Below are positions 8,097-16,853 of a stretch of 64,000 nucleotides of DNA, piece by piece (position 1 is the first letter of the stretch; each line of letters starts with the position of its first letter). Under the pieces are notes generated by a model, which saw only the letters and a list, made by a program, of their open reading frames with translations, had not been told where the DNA came from and did not search any database. A program made the translations under genes and the position numbers. This DNA is from Priestia megaterium (GTDB taxonomy: Bacteria; Bacillota; Bacilli; Bacillales; Bacillaceae_H), in the NCBI RefSeq assembly GCF_023824195.1, contig NZ_CP085442.1, forward strand, positions 4,316,001 to 4,380,000, given 5' to 3'.

Positions 8097-8514
8097 GTTT
8101 CTTCTCCTCCTCTAGTGTTTTTTCACAGAGCTCATAAAGAACACCGTTTGCTGACTTTGGATGCAAAAAAGCAATGGATGCTTCCCCTGCGCCTTTTCGC
8201 GGAACATCGTCAATCATGTGTACACCCTTTTCCTTTAACTCGTTAATCCGTTCTTCAATCGTACGCACACCTAAAGCAACATGATGAAGACCTTCACCTC
8301 TCTTTTTGATGAACGCGCCGACTGCACTGTCTTCAAAGAGCGGCTCTAATAATTCAATTTTTACGTTGCCGCACTCAATAAAAGCAACTTTTACTCCTTG
8401 TTCTTCTACTTCTTCTACTTTTAATAAAGACAGTCCTAATACCTTTTCATAAAAAGGCAGGCTGCCTTCAATTGATTTTACAGCTATTCCTATGTGATCA
8501 ATTCCTTTTATCAC
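8089..8514 (-). CDS. mce: methylmalonyl-CoA epimerase
   Basis: A small metalloenzyme (141 aa) of the vicinal-oxygen-chelate fold that interconverts (R)- and (S)-methylmalonyl-CoA, supplying the isomer used by the mutase. Typical features are GIDHIGIAVKSIE at the N-terminus (first metal His), IELLEPL, GLHHVALGV (second metal His) and a C-terminal GVLYELCE glutamate. A GTG start with AGAGGTG upstream is chosen; the much longer open frame upstream has no homology. It overlaps the start of the carboxyltransferase gene. Together with mutAB it completes propionyl-CoA to succinyl-CoA conversion. Confidence 0.93.
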   Translation of the reverse strand: MIKGIDHIGIAVKSIEGSLPFYEKVLGLSLLKVEEVEEQGVKVAFIECGNVKIELLEPLFEDSAVGAFIKKRGEGLHHVALGVRTIEERINELKEKGVHMIDDVPRKGAGEASIAFLHPKSANGVLYELCEKTLEEEKKHG

Positions 8515-8662
8515 TTTCTCACCTCTTAAAAAAGCGTTTTCATTTACACATATTCTTGAAAACAAAAGAAATCTCCTGCTCGCGTATTTACAGAAAGTTG
8601 CTTGTCTAAGCAGCGGAAGACATGTAAAATAAGAAAAAAACGTGTAGGAGGACTTTGGTTGT

Positions 8663-8758
8663 ATGTCTAATAAGAAAATCCAAAAAACCATTGTGTTTTT
8701 AATGCTTCTTGTCATGTTAATATCTACGCTTTTAGCGGGACTTGCCATGTGGTTTTAA
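8663..8758 (+). CDS. prli42: stressosome-associated membrane miniprotein Prli42
   Basis: A 31-residue protein. Its lysine-rich start (MSNKKIQK) is followed by one hydrophobic helix (VFLMLLVMLISTLLAGLAMWF). This layout matches the Firmicutes Prli42 miniprotein, which in Listeria anchors the stressosome to the membrane through its basic N-terminus. An AGGAGG lies 11 nt before the ATG, slightly long spacing. It is divergent from the epimerase gene and shares a bidirectional terminator with the L,D-transpeptidase gene. Assignment rests on size, topology and sequence pattern. No stressosome genes lie nearby. Confidence 0.72.
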   Translation: MSNKKIQKTIVFLMLLVMLISTLLAGLAMWF

Positions 8759-8820
8759 TCGAGACTGATGACTAAAAACATAGATGCACTGCTGTTTCTG
8801 TGTGCAATGCAAACATATAA

Positions 8821-8850
8821 AAAAGACTGGTGACTAGTCACCAGTCTTTT
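8821..8850. terminator. bidirectional terminator between prli42 and the L,D-transpeptidase gene
   Basis: A perfect 15+15 palindrome (AAAAGACTGGTGACT and its complement) with A and T tracts at both ends. It ends the plus-strand prli42 transcript and the minus-strand transpeptidase gene, whose stop codon is inside it. Confidence 0.85.
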
Positions 8851-9358
8851 GCTGTATATTCACCATGCCTTTTTGAGCGGCTAACTCTTCAAAAGATTGA
8901 TCTGTAGATACAATCCATACTTTTGTACCTAACGGGACTTGATCATATAAATGGCTTACTTCACGATTTTCTACGCGAATACAGCCATTCGATACATATT
9001 TACCGATGGAATCCGGCTGATTTGTACCATGAATGCCATAAATACGTCCGTCAGTCTCTCTTGCATCAAACCCAATCCACCTTACACCTAGAGGATTTTG
9101 AGGAGCGCCTCCTTCAATGTTACTTCTCCGATAATAAGGATTAACAGCTTTTACTGTTACCGTGAACTCCCCTTCGGGCGTCAGATTAACTGTTTTCCCC
9201 GTTGCTACTTTAATAATTTGTTTAATTTCTTTATTTTGAATATAAGCAAGCTCATTGCTTTGTTTATTAATAATAATATAAGGATCATTTGGCAACGGAT
9301 TTTCTCCTAATGGCCAAACCGGAGATAGTAGTAAAAGGATAAAAGCAAACACATGCAC
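8834..9358 (-). CDS. YkuD-type L,D-transpeptidase, exported
   Basis: A cell-wall enzyme that makes 3-3 peptide cross-links with a catalytic cysteine. The first ~20 residues form a hydrophobic export signal (FAFILLLLSPVWPL). The YkuD domain holds YGIHGTNQPDSIG and the active site SNGCIRV, with catalytic Cys and Arg. Asn occupies the position before Gly that is often His; YkuD itself has Lys there, so this is not disabling. A GTG start is chosen because AGGTGGTG lies about 6 nt upstream; four further upstream codons are open. At ~174 aa it is slightly longer than YkuD and lacks a LysM domain, so wall attachment is not obvious. Confidence 0.85.
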   Translation of the reverse strand: MHVFAFILLLLSPVWPLGENPLPNDPYIIINKQSNELAYIQNKEIKQIIKVATGKTVNLTPEGEFTVTVKAVNPYYRRSNIEGGAPQNPLGVRWIGFDARETDGRIYGIHGTNQPDSIGKYVSNGCIRVENREVSHLYDQVPLGTKVWIVSTDQSFEELAAQKGMVNIQQKTGD

Positions 9359-9390
9359 GTAATCCACCACCTTACGTTAGTCCTAAGTAA

Positions 9391-9416
9391 AAGACAAGAG
9401 AGATATCTCTTGTCTT
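9391..9416 (-). terminator. hairpin downstream of yqjA
   Basis: An 11-bp stem (AAGACAAGAGA and complement) with a GATA loop lies between yqjA and the L,D-transpeptidase gene. The following T run on the minus strand is short, so termination may be partial. Confidence 0.55.
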
Positions 9417-9456
9417 ATTTAGTGTTCGTAAGCAAGATAAACAACATACATGCTGT

Positions 9457-10407
9457 TTAACTTATTTTTAAGGTTTGTTTAATAACCAAATATTGTTCAA
9501 TTTCTTTGACTACGTGCAGTAAATCGGCACGCGCTTCAAACTCTTCCCGCGTTTTGGGAAGCGGCATCTCTGCAAACGCTTCTCGTAAATGCTGAAGTTT
9601 GGCTAAAAATAATTTTGCTGTATTACCGGGGTGGATGGATAGACTTAATTCTTCAATGAAATCGGCAATCATGTAGCGCTGTTCTACCACCAAATCAATA
9701 GCGGTAATGAGAGGAAGCGTACGCTCAATAATTTCAAGCTGTTTTTCACGAATTTTAAAATAGCGGTAATAATAATTTTCCCCACGCACAAAATGATTTT
9801 CTACATCACGAAACGCAAGGCTTTTTGCTTTTTCTAAAATTTTTACCGTATCTGCAATTTCCTTACCGTCCCAACTGCTGTCATTGGTTCTGAGATACAG
9901 GGCAATTTCTTTTAACATCGACCGGAAATTTTCTTCAATTTCTTGCTGATACGTGCGAAGCTCTTGATCTAAACTTGGCATGTATAAATTCACAAGCAGG
10001 GCAACACCTATCCCAATTATAATTAAGCCAAGTTCATTAAAGACGATTCCCCACGTCATATTGCCTTTGGAGTAAATATGAAGCAAAATAACGGAGCTTG
10101 TAACAATGCCTGCATTAACTTTGAATATAACCGTAACCGGGATAAACAAAAGCAGCATCAGTCCTATAACAAGTGGATGATAAGCAATCCCTTCAAAGAA
10201 TATAAACGAAAACAGAATGGATAAAGAACAAGCAATAAAACGATCGCTTGCACTTCGCAGTGATTTTTTCTTTGAATTTTGAATGCATAAAATGGTGATA
10301 ATTCCAGCTGATACAAAAAACTCGAGGTGAAAGAACTGAGCTATAATAATAGCCAGTGATGTACCGACGGCTGTTTTAATTGTCCGGTACCCAATTTTAA
10401 ATTTCAT
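9457..10407 (-). CDS. yqjA: aromatic-acid-exporter-family membrane protein YqjA
   Basis: The first ~150 residues contain about five hydrophobic segments (for example TSLAIIIAQFF, GIITILCIQN, FIACSLSILFSFIFF, GLIIIGIGVALLVN). A ~160-residue cytosolic helical domain rich in Glu, Arg and Lys follows. This half-membrane, half-helical layout and the 316-aa length match the DUF939/ArAE_1 family, represented by YqjA in the same neighbourhood of B. subtilis. The family is related to aromatic acid exporters, but the substrate of YqjA is not established. A hairpin downstream of artR separates it from the arginine transporter operon. Confidence 0.8.
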   Translation of the reverse strand: MKFKIGYRTIKTAVGTSLAIIIAQFFHLEFFVSAGIITILCIQNSKKKSLRSASDRFIACSLSILFSFIFFEGIAYHPLVIGLMLLLFIPVTVIFKVNAGIVTSSVILLHIYSKGNMTWGIVFNELGLIIIGIGVALLVNLYMPSLDQELRTYQQEIEENFRSMLKEIALYLRTNDSSWDGKEIADTVKILEKAKSLAFRDVENHFVRGENYYYRYFKIREKQLEIIERTLPLITAIDLVVEQRYMIADFIEELSLSIHPGNTAKLFLAKLQHLREAFAEMPLPKTREEFEARADLLHVVKEIEQYLVIKQTLKIS

Positions 10408-10523
10408 TTTCTAGACTCCTACATGTTGGTTTCTTTTTAGTGTGATAAAATACTCTATTCTTTATTAACACGAATAGAAAAATAACACAACCTTAAATCT
10501 TGCTGTACCGTATAAATTTCAAT

Positions 10524-10566
10524 AAAAAAAGTGCAGAAAAGATCGTACTCTTCCTGCACTTTTTTT
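10524..10566. terminator. bidirectional terminator downstream of artR
   Basis: AAAAAAAGTGCAG and CTGCACTTTTTTT flank a loop of about 17 bases, directly after the artR stop codon. A and T tracts on both sides allow termination in both directions. Confidence 0.8.
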
Positions 10567-10567
10567 A

Positions 10568-11290
10568 TTATAAAATCTTTTCTAAGAAATCTTTAGCACG
10601 CTTGCTTTTAGGCGCTGAGAAAAATTCAGCCGGAGGCGCATCTTCAACAAGCACACCGCCGTCTAAAAACAGCACACGATCCGCTACTTCTCGTGCAAAT
10701 CCCATTTCATGCGTTACAATGACCATCGTCATTCCTGTTTCTGTTAGCGACTTCATTACATCTAGTACTTCTTTTACCATCTCTGGATCCAATGCTGATG
10801 TTGGTTCGTCAAACAGCATCACTTTGGGCTCCATTGCCAATGCTCTCGCAATAGCTACACGCTGCTTTTGACCGCCCGATAAGCGACTTGGAAACTCGTG
10901 GGCTTTTTGAGCAAGTCCCACTTTTTGGAGTAATTCTTTGCCTTTAGCAACAGCCGTTTCTCTTGACACGCCTTTTACCGTCATCGGAGCATACGTCAAA
11001 TTTTCAAGCACTGTCATATGTGGAAACAAGTGAAAATGCTGAAATACCATTCCTACGTTTTCACGCACGCGCATAATGTTTGTTTTTTTATCTGTAATCA
11101 CTTGACCGTTAATTGAAACTAATCCGCTCGTCGGTTCTTCAAGCAGGTTCATACAGCGTAAAAAAGTAGATTTACCAGAACCAGAAGGGCCAATAACAGC
11201 TACGACTTCTTTTTCCTTAATCGTAGTTGAAATACCTTTTAAAACTTCATTTTTACCAAATGATTTGTGTAAATTTTCAACGTTAATCAC
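10568..11290 (-). CDS. artR: arginine/polar amino acid ABC transporter ATPase ArtR (YqiZ)
   Basis: The 240-residue ATPase of an amino-acid importer. Walker A is GPSGSGKST near residue 33, the ABC signature is [15 protein letters not shown], Walker B is [12 protein letters not shown], and a switch histidine appears in IVTHEMGFA. This is the usual size and pattern of the polar amino acid (PAAT) family. Its start overlaps the end of the permease gene by 8 bp. Arginine specificity is inherited from B. subtilis ArtPQR at the same locus and is not readable from an ATPase. Confidence 0.9.
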   Translation of the reverse strand: MINVENLHKSFGKNEVLKGISTTIKEKEVVAVIGPSGSGKSTFLRCMNLLEEPTSGLVSINGQVITDKKTNIMRVRENVGMVFQHFHLFPHMTVLENLTYAPMTVKGVSRETAVAKGKELLQKVGLAQKAHEFPSRLSGGQKQRVAIARALAMEPKVMLFDEPTSALDPEMVKEVLDVMKSLTETGMTMVIVTHEMGFAREVADRVLFLDGGVLVEDAPPAEFFSAPKSKRAKDFLEKIL

Positions 11291-11954
11291 CTTTTCTCAT
11301 TCTCCTCTCGACTGCTTTACCAAGGAGCGTTAAGCCCATTACCATTACATAATAAATCAACCCTGCAAAAATTAACGGTTCAAGGTAGGCGAATTTTTCT
11401 CCACCTACAATGTAAGCACGGCGCATAATGTCGAGTGCTCCAATAACTGTAACGATAGCTGATTCCTTTGTTAATGTAATGAACTCATTCATTAAAGCAG
11501 GTAAAATATTTTTAAGTGCCTGTGGCAAAATAATTTGTCCCATCATGCGGCGATAAGGAATTCCTAACGCTAATGCCGCTTCACGCTGTCCTTTATCAAC
11601 AGCTAAAATACCAGCGCGAATAATTTCAGATATATATGCTGCAGAGTTTAGACCGAACGCAGCAACGGCCGCTGGAAACGGGGCAATATCAAACCCGAGC
11701 AGCTGAGGTAATCCAAAGTATATTAATAATAATTGCAGTACAAGCGGTGTTCCGCGAAACACGGACGTATATGCATCCGCAAACCATTGAAGAGGTTTAT
11801 TGCGGCTGATTTTACATAAAGATAAAATAACTCCCAGCACAAACCCTAAAATTGCTGAAGCTAGGACTATCTGTACCGTTACCCCTATCCCTTTTAAAAT
11901 ATAAGGCATAGAAGGCACGATTTGCGAAAAATCCAAATTCATGCCTAGTTCCAT
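11283..11954 (-). CDS. artQ: amino acid ABC transporter permease ArtQ (YqiY)
   Basis: A 223-residue inner-membrane permease with about five membrane helices (for example [20 protein letters not shown] and [18 protein letters not shown]). The cytoplasmic coupling motif [22 protein letters not shown] follows the EAA pattern (EAA---G---------I-LP). The ATG at the given start sits almost on top of its AGAGAGG, while a second ATG four codons on (MNLDFSQ) is a little far from it, so the start is uncertain by 4 residues. It lies between artP and artR in one operon. Confidence 0.88.
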   Translation of the reverse strand: MELGMNLDFSQIVPSMPYILKGIGVTVQIVLASAILGFVLGVILSLCKISRNKPLQWFADAYTSVFRGTPLVLQLLLIYFGLPQLLGFDIAPFPAAVAAFGLNSAAYISEIIRAGILAVDKGQREAALALGIPYRRMMGQIILPQALKNILPALMNEFITLTKESAIVTVIGALDIMRRAYIVGGEKFAYLEPLIFAGLIYYVMVMGLTLLGKAVERRMRKGD

Positions 11955-11973
11955 TCCTCTCTAACTATCATTC

Positions 11974-12783
11974 TTATTTTTGGTCGTCAAACCACTTAAC
12001 GATTAATTTATCTAATTCACCGTTTTCTTTCATTTTCTTTAATTCACGGTTAAAGTCATTCGTTAGCTTGCTGTCTTTAGGAAATGCGATTGCTGATCCT
12101 TTACTTGAATCTGGACGTCCTGTATCAGACATTTGCAAGCTTTTGTCTTTGTTCACATACCCTTTAGCTACTGTATCTTCAATAATCGCTGCATCGATAC
12201 GATTTGATTTCATTTCTTGAATTAGTTCTGGAATACGGTCACGCGTTGTTACATTTACTCCGTCAACTTCTTTTGCAATTTCTTTTGCTTCGTCTGCCTG
12301 AATAGAAGAAGTTTGTACACCGACTGTTTTTCCTTTTAGTTCTTCTGCATTTTTAATTGGCGCATCTTTCTTCGATACAATCATGTTTTTTGCTTCATAG
12401 TATACGTCTGAAAAGTCCACGTTCTTTTTACGCTTTTCAGTTGGCGTCATACCAGCTAAAACTAAATCGACTTTATTAGATTGTAAAGCTGGAATTAATC
12501 CGCCAAATTCCATATCCTTCACCTGTACGTCATAGCCTAACTTTTTACCGATTGCTTTTGCTAAATCTACGTCAAATCCGATTGCTTCACTATCACCTTT
12601 TGCCGTATCAATATATTCAAATGGTGGGTAATCTGCCGATGTTCCCATTACTAGTACTTTTTTATCTTTGTCGTCGCTGCTTGCTCCGCCATTAGACGTT
12701 CCTTCTCCTGCTCCGCATGCAGCTAAAACGCCTGCTGTTAAGAGACCAATTGCCGTTACCGATAACCACTTCTTCAATTTCAT
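11974..12783 (-). CDS. artP: amino acid ABC transporter substrate-binding lipoprotein ArtP (YqiX)
   Basis: A 269-residue extracellular solute-binding protein tethered by lipid. The signal peptide ends in the lipobox LAAC at residues 19-22, followed by a Gly/Ser/Asp-rich linker. The mature part is a type-3 periplasmic-binding fold with YPPFEYID, GFDVDLAKAIGKKLGY, LVLAGMTPTEKRKKNVDFS and a ligand-contact Arg in TTRDRIPELI. It is the first gene of artPQR. Ligand specificity within the polar amino acid group rests on synteny with B. subtilis artP, an arginine binder. Confidence 0.9.
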   Translation of the reverse strand: MKLKKWLSVTAIGLLTAGVLAACGAGEGTSNGGASSDDKDKKVLVMGTSADYPPFEYIDTAKGDSEAIGFDVDLAKAIGKKLGYDVQVKDMEFGGLIPALQSNKVDLVLAGMTPTEKRKKNVDFSDVYYEAKNMIVSKKDAPIKNAEELKGKTVGVQTSSIQADEAKEIAKEVDGVNVTTRDRIPELIQEMKSNRIDAAIIEDTVAKGYVNKDKSLQMSDTGRPDSSKGSAIAFPKDSKLTNDFNRELKKMKENGELDKLIVKWFDDQK

Positions 12784-13026
12784 CTTCGTTCCCCCTAGTT
12801 TATTCCTTACATTATTTTTTAAAAATTAATAATATTATGAAATAAGTTTTTTACTATTGCAAGTAAATGTCGAAATTTAAATATATATTCATATAAATGT
12901 ATTTTAACACAACATTATAAATATGCAATATCTTTTTTAAATATAAGTTTCACTATTTGAAAATACCTTTTCTCAACATTTTCCACTCGTTAGAAAGCCT
13001 GCATACAGATAGGTAAAAAAAACGCA

Positions 13027-13056
13027 TAAAAAAAGAAGCCGTTCAAAACGGCTTCT
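13027..13056 (-). terminator. terminator of brxB
   Basis: AGAAGCCGTT and its complement form a 10-bp stem with a 3-base loop, followed on the minus strand by a run of Ts. It begins right after the brxB stop. The ~240 bp from here to artP (12784-13026) are very AT-rich and hold no ORF or fold I can name; the artP promoter must lie there. Confidence 0.85.
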
Positions 13057-13059
13057 CTC

Positions 13060-13497
13060 TTACACTTCTTCACAATGATGTTCGAATGCTTCTTGCAGCT
13101 TCATCACAACTGACATTGGCTCATGGCCTTCAATTTCGTGACGCTCTACCATTGTGATAATTTTTCCGTCTTTTAATAAGGCGAAAGATGGAGATGAAGG
13201 CGGATAACCTTCAAAGTATTCGCGTGCACGTGCAGTTGCTTCTTTATCTTGCCCAGCAAATACTGTAACCAAGTTTGTTGGACGTTTATCATAATGTACA
13301 GCGTGCGCTGCAGCAGGTCTTGCAATACCTCCTGCACAACCGCAAACTGAATTCACCATTACAAGCGTTGTACCAGGCTTTTTAAACGTTTCATCTACCG
13401 CTTCAGCCGTCGTTAATTCTGTATAACCAGCAGCTGTAATTTCTTTACGGGCTTGACGAACAACGTCGTTCATAAACAAGTTAAAATCGATATTCAT
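13060..13497 (-). CDS. brxB: bacilliredoxin BrxB (YqiW)
   Basis: A small thiol-disulfide protein (145 aa) that removes bacillithiol from S-bacillithiolated proteins. The defining CGC active site is visible in [15 protein letters not shown]. The length, the N-terminal [14 protein letters not shown] and the final [11 protein letters not shown] are typical of the YphP/YqiW family. It is named BrxB rather than BrxA from its position beside artPQR. The second ATG is used because GGGAGG lies 7 nt before it. It has its own terminator. Confidence 0.92.
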   Translation of the reverse strand: MNIDFNLFMNDVVRQARKEITAAGYTELTTAEAVDETFKKPGTTLVMVNSVCGCAGGIARPAAAHAVHYDKRPTNLVTVFAGQDKEATARAREYFEGYPPSSPSFALLKDGKIITMVERHEIEGHEPMSVVMKLQEAFEHHCEEV

Positions 13498-13660
13498 TTT
13501 CATACCTCCCTTTTGCTATCTATTCTTTATCATAGCAAACGAAACCTAAAAAGGCGATTGCTTTGACTCATTTTTTCTTGGTAATCAAGATTAAACAAGA
13601 AAAGAAATGGTGATACTATTTTTACAGCTAGAAAACCATACTCTTAACTCCCTAGTGTAG

Positions 13661-13692
13661 AAGGATCCGCATAAAATGCAGGATCCTTTTTT
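13661..13692 (+). terminator. plus-strand intrinsic terminator near the meaB 3' end
   Basis: AAGGATCC and GGATCCTT enclose a second short stem (GCAT/ATGC), followed on the plus strand by six Ts. The minus strand lacks a good T tract, so the orientation does not suit meaB. No plus-strand gene is evident upstream; a weak promoter match (TTAAAC, 17 bp, TACTAT) at 13591-13619 could drive a very short transcript. Confidence 0.5.
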
Positions 13693-14689
13693 ATATTTCC
13701 TTCATCGCCTGCTGGTAGATTTTAATCAAGTGTTCGAGAGCTTCAGCCATTGTGACATCTCCCGTCATCATTTGTTTTTCAACATCCCCTAACGTTTGCT
13801 TAACTAAAGGATGTTCATAAAATGATTCTTGTAAATATTCATTAACACTTGCTTGTAACCATGCCTTCATTTGCTTTTGCCTTACTGCATAAAACAGATC
13901 ATTTTTATTCATCCATTCCTTATAGTCACAAATTATCTTCCACAAGTCTTGAAATGATGCTTCTTCATAAGCAGAAGTTGTGATAACCTGTGGGTTCCAC
14001 CCTCCAGAATGACCGTGAAGGAAACCGATGACGCTTTCGTATTCTTTTGCAGTCACTTCTGCTTTTAGCCGGTTATCCCCGTCTGCTTTATTTACACAAA
14101 TCAAATTAACCCATTCAAGCAGCCCTTTTTTAATTCCTTGCAAATCATCTCCTGCTCCGGTTAAAGCAAGCAGAACAAAGAAGTCTACCATCTCTTTTAC
14201 AATCATTTCACCTTGTCCAACGCCCATCGTTTCGACAAATATAATGTTATACCCAGCCGCTTCACAAAGAAAAATGGCTTCTCTCGTTTTAAGATGAACA
14301 CCTCCAAGCGTTCCTTGAGAAGGTGAAGGACGGACAAAAGCGTTCTCTTGTTTGGTAAGCAGCTCCATTCTGGTTTTATCTCCTAAAATACTTCCTCCAG
14401 ACAAGGTACTGCTTGGATCGACTGCCAAAACTGCAACGGAATGGCCATTTTTGCATAGGTACGACCCAAATTTGTCAATCAGCGTACTTTTTCCTGCTCC
14501 GGGTACGCCTGTAAAACCAATGCGCACTGAATGCCCCGTATGAAGATAGATTTCTTTAATCAGCTGTTGTGCTATTACTTTATGCTTCGGCGCTTTACTT
14601 TCAATTAAAGTAATGGCTTGAGCTAACGCTGTTCTTTTCCCTTCAAGCAGCCCTTGTTTATAATCTTGTACCGTTTTTAATTTCACCAA
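13691..14689 (-). CDS. meaB: methylmalonyl-CoA mutase-associated GTPase MeaB
   Basis: A G3E-family GTPase (332 aa) that guards cobalamin loading and reactivation of methylmalonyl-CoA mutase. The P-loop is GFTGVPGAGKSTLID near residue 60, a Walker-type Asp lies in VLAVDPSSTLSGGSILGDKT, the Mg2+ site in FVETMGVGQGE, and guanine specificity in CVNKADGD. Older annotation calls this family ArgK, but its place 14 bp downstream of mutB settles the role. The start is TTG or the next GTG, with GGTGAAGA upstream. Confidence 0.93.
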   Translation of the reverse strand: MVKLKTVQDYKQGLLEGKRTALAQAITLIESKAPKHKVIAQQLIKEIYLHTGHSVRIGFTGVPGAGKSTLIDKFGSYLCKNGHSVAVLAVDPSSTLSGGSILGDKTRMELLTKQENAFVRPSPSQGTLGGVHLKTREAIFLCEAAGYNIIFVETMGVGQGEMIVKEMVDFFVLLALTGAGDDLQGIKKGLLEWVNLICVNKADGDNRLKAEVTAKEYESVIGFLHGHSGGWNPQVITTSAYEEASFQDLWKIICDYKEWMNKNDLFYAVRQKQMKAWLQASVNEYLQESFYEHPLVKQTLGDVEKQMMTGDVTMAEALEHLIKIYQQAMKEI

Positions 14690-14702
14690 TTGTCTTCACC
14701 AA

Positions 14703-16853
14703 CTATTCTTCTAACCGTTTCTTTATTTCATATAAAACGGAAACGGCCGCTTTTGGGATTACTGTTCCAGGTCCAAAGATTGCAGAAGCGCCGTGTTCTA
14801 AAAGAAATGAGTAGTCTTGTTTAGGAATAACGCCTCCAACAATAACAACGATATCGTCGCGCTCTAATTTCTTTAACTCATCAACAAGCTGCGGCAGTAA
14901 CGTTTTATGCCCGGCTGCCAAAGAGCTTATGCCAATCACATGTACGTCGTTTTCTACAGCTTGCCTTGCTGTTTCTTGAGGCGTTTGAAATAAAGGACCG
15001 ATATCAACATCAAATCCAAGGTCAGCAAAGGCTGTTGAAATAACTTTCGATCCTCTGTCATGACCGTCTTGCCCCATTTTCGCGACTAAAATTCTTGGGC
15101 GTCTTCCTTCTTCCTCTAAAAATTCAGCCGTGAGCTTTCGAACTTCTTCGATTTGATCTCGATGCGCAAACTCCGCACTGTATACCCCGCTGACTGACTT
15201 AGAAGTAGCCTGATGTCTTCCAGCCACTTTCTCAATAGCTTCTGAAATTTCACCTAGTGTAGCTCTAGCTCTCGCAGCTTCAACCGCAAAAGCAAGGAGA
15301 TTCCCTTCACCTGTTTTGGCACAATTGGTCAGTCGATTAAGCGCTTCGATTATCGCTTGTTCGTTACGTTCACTGCGTATTTTCTTTAACTTTTCCAGCT
15401 GCTTCATTCGAACTGCTGTGTTATCAATATCAAGAATATCAAGCGGTTCTTCTTGCTCCGGCTGAAACTGATTCACACCTACAATAATTTCTACCTGCGA
15501 GTCTATTCTTGCTTGTCTGCGCGCAGCGGCTTCTTCTATCTTCATTTTAGGTACGCCTGCTTCTATTGCTTTTGTCATTCCGCCGAGCTGCTCTATTTCT
15601 TCAAGGTGCTTCCACGCTTTTATCATTAATTCATTCGTTAATGATTCCACATAATAAGAGCCTCCCCAAGGATCAATAACGGAACAAATCTCCGTTTCAT
15701 TTTGTAAGTAAAGCTGCGTATTTCGGGCAATTCTAGCTGAAAAATCAGTTGGAAGAGCAATCGCTTCATCCAGTGCGTTTGTATGAAGCGACTGCGTATG
15801 TCCTGATACTGCAGCCAGAGCTTCGACGCATGTTCTAATAACATTATTAAATGGATCCTGCTCCGTTAAGCTCCATCCGGACGTTTGAGAATGCGTTCTA
15901 AGAGCTAGAGATTTAGGATTATCCGGCTCAAACTGCTTCATTAGTTTTGCCCATAGCAGCCTCCCTGCTCTCATTTTCGCTACTTCCATAAAATAGTTCA
16001 TTCCAATTGCCCAGAAAAAGGATAGCCTCGGAGCAAATGCGTCAATTGTAATTCCCGCTTTCAAGCCGGTTCGTACATATTCAAGTCCGTCTGCAAGCGT
16101 ATAAGCAAGCTCTAAGTCTGCTGGAGCACCTGCTTCTTGCATATGATAGCCTGATATACTGATACTGTTAAATTTCGGCATGTACTCCGCTGTATATTTA
16201 AAAATATCCGCAATGATTCGCATTGACATCTCAGGAGGATAAATATATGTATTGCGCACCATATATTCTTTTAAAATATCGTTTTGAATCGTTCCAGCCA
16301 GCTTTTCTTTTTTTACGCCTTGTTCTTCAGCTGTTACGATGTAGAAAGCTAAAATAGGAAGCACCGCCCCGTTCATCGTCATCGACACGGACATTTGATC
16401 AAGCGGAATCCCTTCAAACAGCTGCTTCATATCAATCATTGAATCAATTGCCACACCTGCTTTCCCTACATCTCCAACAACTCTTGGATGATCAGAGTCA
16501 TAGCCGCGGTGGGTAGCGAGGTCAAAAGCAACAGACAGCCCTTTCTGTCCAGCAGCTAGGTTTCGGCGGTAAAAGGCATTGCTTTCCTCCGCCGTTGAGT
16601 ATCCTGCATACTGTCTAATAGTCCAAGGCCGATTCACATACATCGTTGCATACGGTCCTCTCACAAACGGTGGGACACCAGGTGCAAAGTGAATAAAGTC
16701 GAGGTTATCTCTGTCTTTTTTTGTATACACTGATTTTAATTCAATTTGTTCATTTGTTTGAAAAGCAGTGAATGAACTTTGAGTCACGTCATCTTCCCTT
16801 TGCTGCTTTGAAAATGATAATGGAATATTAGAAAAAGAAGGCTTTTTATACAT
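14703..16853 (-). CDS. mutB: methylmalonyl-CoA mutase large (catalytic) subunit
   Basis: The adenosylcobalamin-dependent subunit (716 aa) that isomerises methylmalonyl-CoA to succinyl-CoA. The N-terminal ~500 residues are the TIM barrel, with [39 protein letters not shown] and [19 protein letters not shown]. The C-terminal ~130 residues bind B12 base-off/His-on through [10 protein letters not shown], with SSLAAGH and IVGGVIP also present. The start codon lies within the last codons of mutA (8-bp overlap), so the two subunits are translationally coupled in a mutA-mutB-meaB operon. Confidence 0.96.
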   Translation of the reverse strand: MYKKPSFSNIPLSFSKQQREDDVTQSSFTAFQTNEQIELKSVYTKKDRDNLDFIHFAPGVPPFVRGPYATMYVNRPWTIRQYAGYSTAEESNAFYRRNLAAGQKGLSVAFDLATHRGYDSDHPRVVGDVGKAGVAIDSMIDMKQLFEGIPLDQMSVSMTMNGAVLPILAFYIVTAEEQGVKKEKLAGTIQNDILKEYMVRNTYIYPPEMSMRIIADIFKYTAEYMPKFNSISISGYHMQEAGAPADLELAYTLADGLEYVRTGLKAGITIDAFAPRLSFFWAIGMNYFMEVAKMRAGRLLWAKLMKQFEPDNPKSLALRTHSQTSGWSLTEQDPFNNVIRTCVEALAAVSGHTQSLHTNALDEAIALPTDFSARIARNTQLYLQNETEICSVIDPWGGSYYVESLTNELMIKAWKHLEEIEQLGGMTKAIEAGVPKMKIEEAAARRQARIDSQVEIIVGVNQFQPEQEEPLDILDIDNTAVRMKQLEKLKKIRSERNEQAIIEALNRLTNCAKTGEGNLLAFAVEAARARATLGEISEAIEKVAGRHQATSKSVSGVYSAEFAHRDQIEEVRKLTAEFLEEEGRRPRILVAKMGQDGHDRGSKVISTAFADLGFDVDIGPLFQTPQETARQAVENDVHVIGISSLAAGHKTLLPQLVDELKKLERDDIVVIVGGVIPKQDYSFLLEHGASAIFGPGTVIPKAAVSVLYEIKKRLEE

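Noticed and set aside
8515..8748. Long N-terminal extension of the epimerase frame
   Set aside because: It has no family resemblance and runs through the opposite-strand prli42 gene; a GTG start with a good ribosome-binding site gives the standard length.
12784..13026. T-box, riboswitch or clear ARG box in front of artP
   Set aside because: The region is AT-rich; weak palindromic ATTCATATAAATG text exists but is not distinguishable from background.
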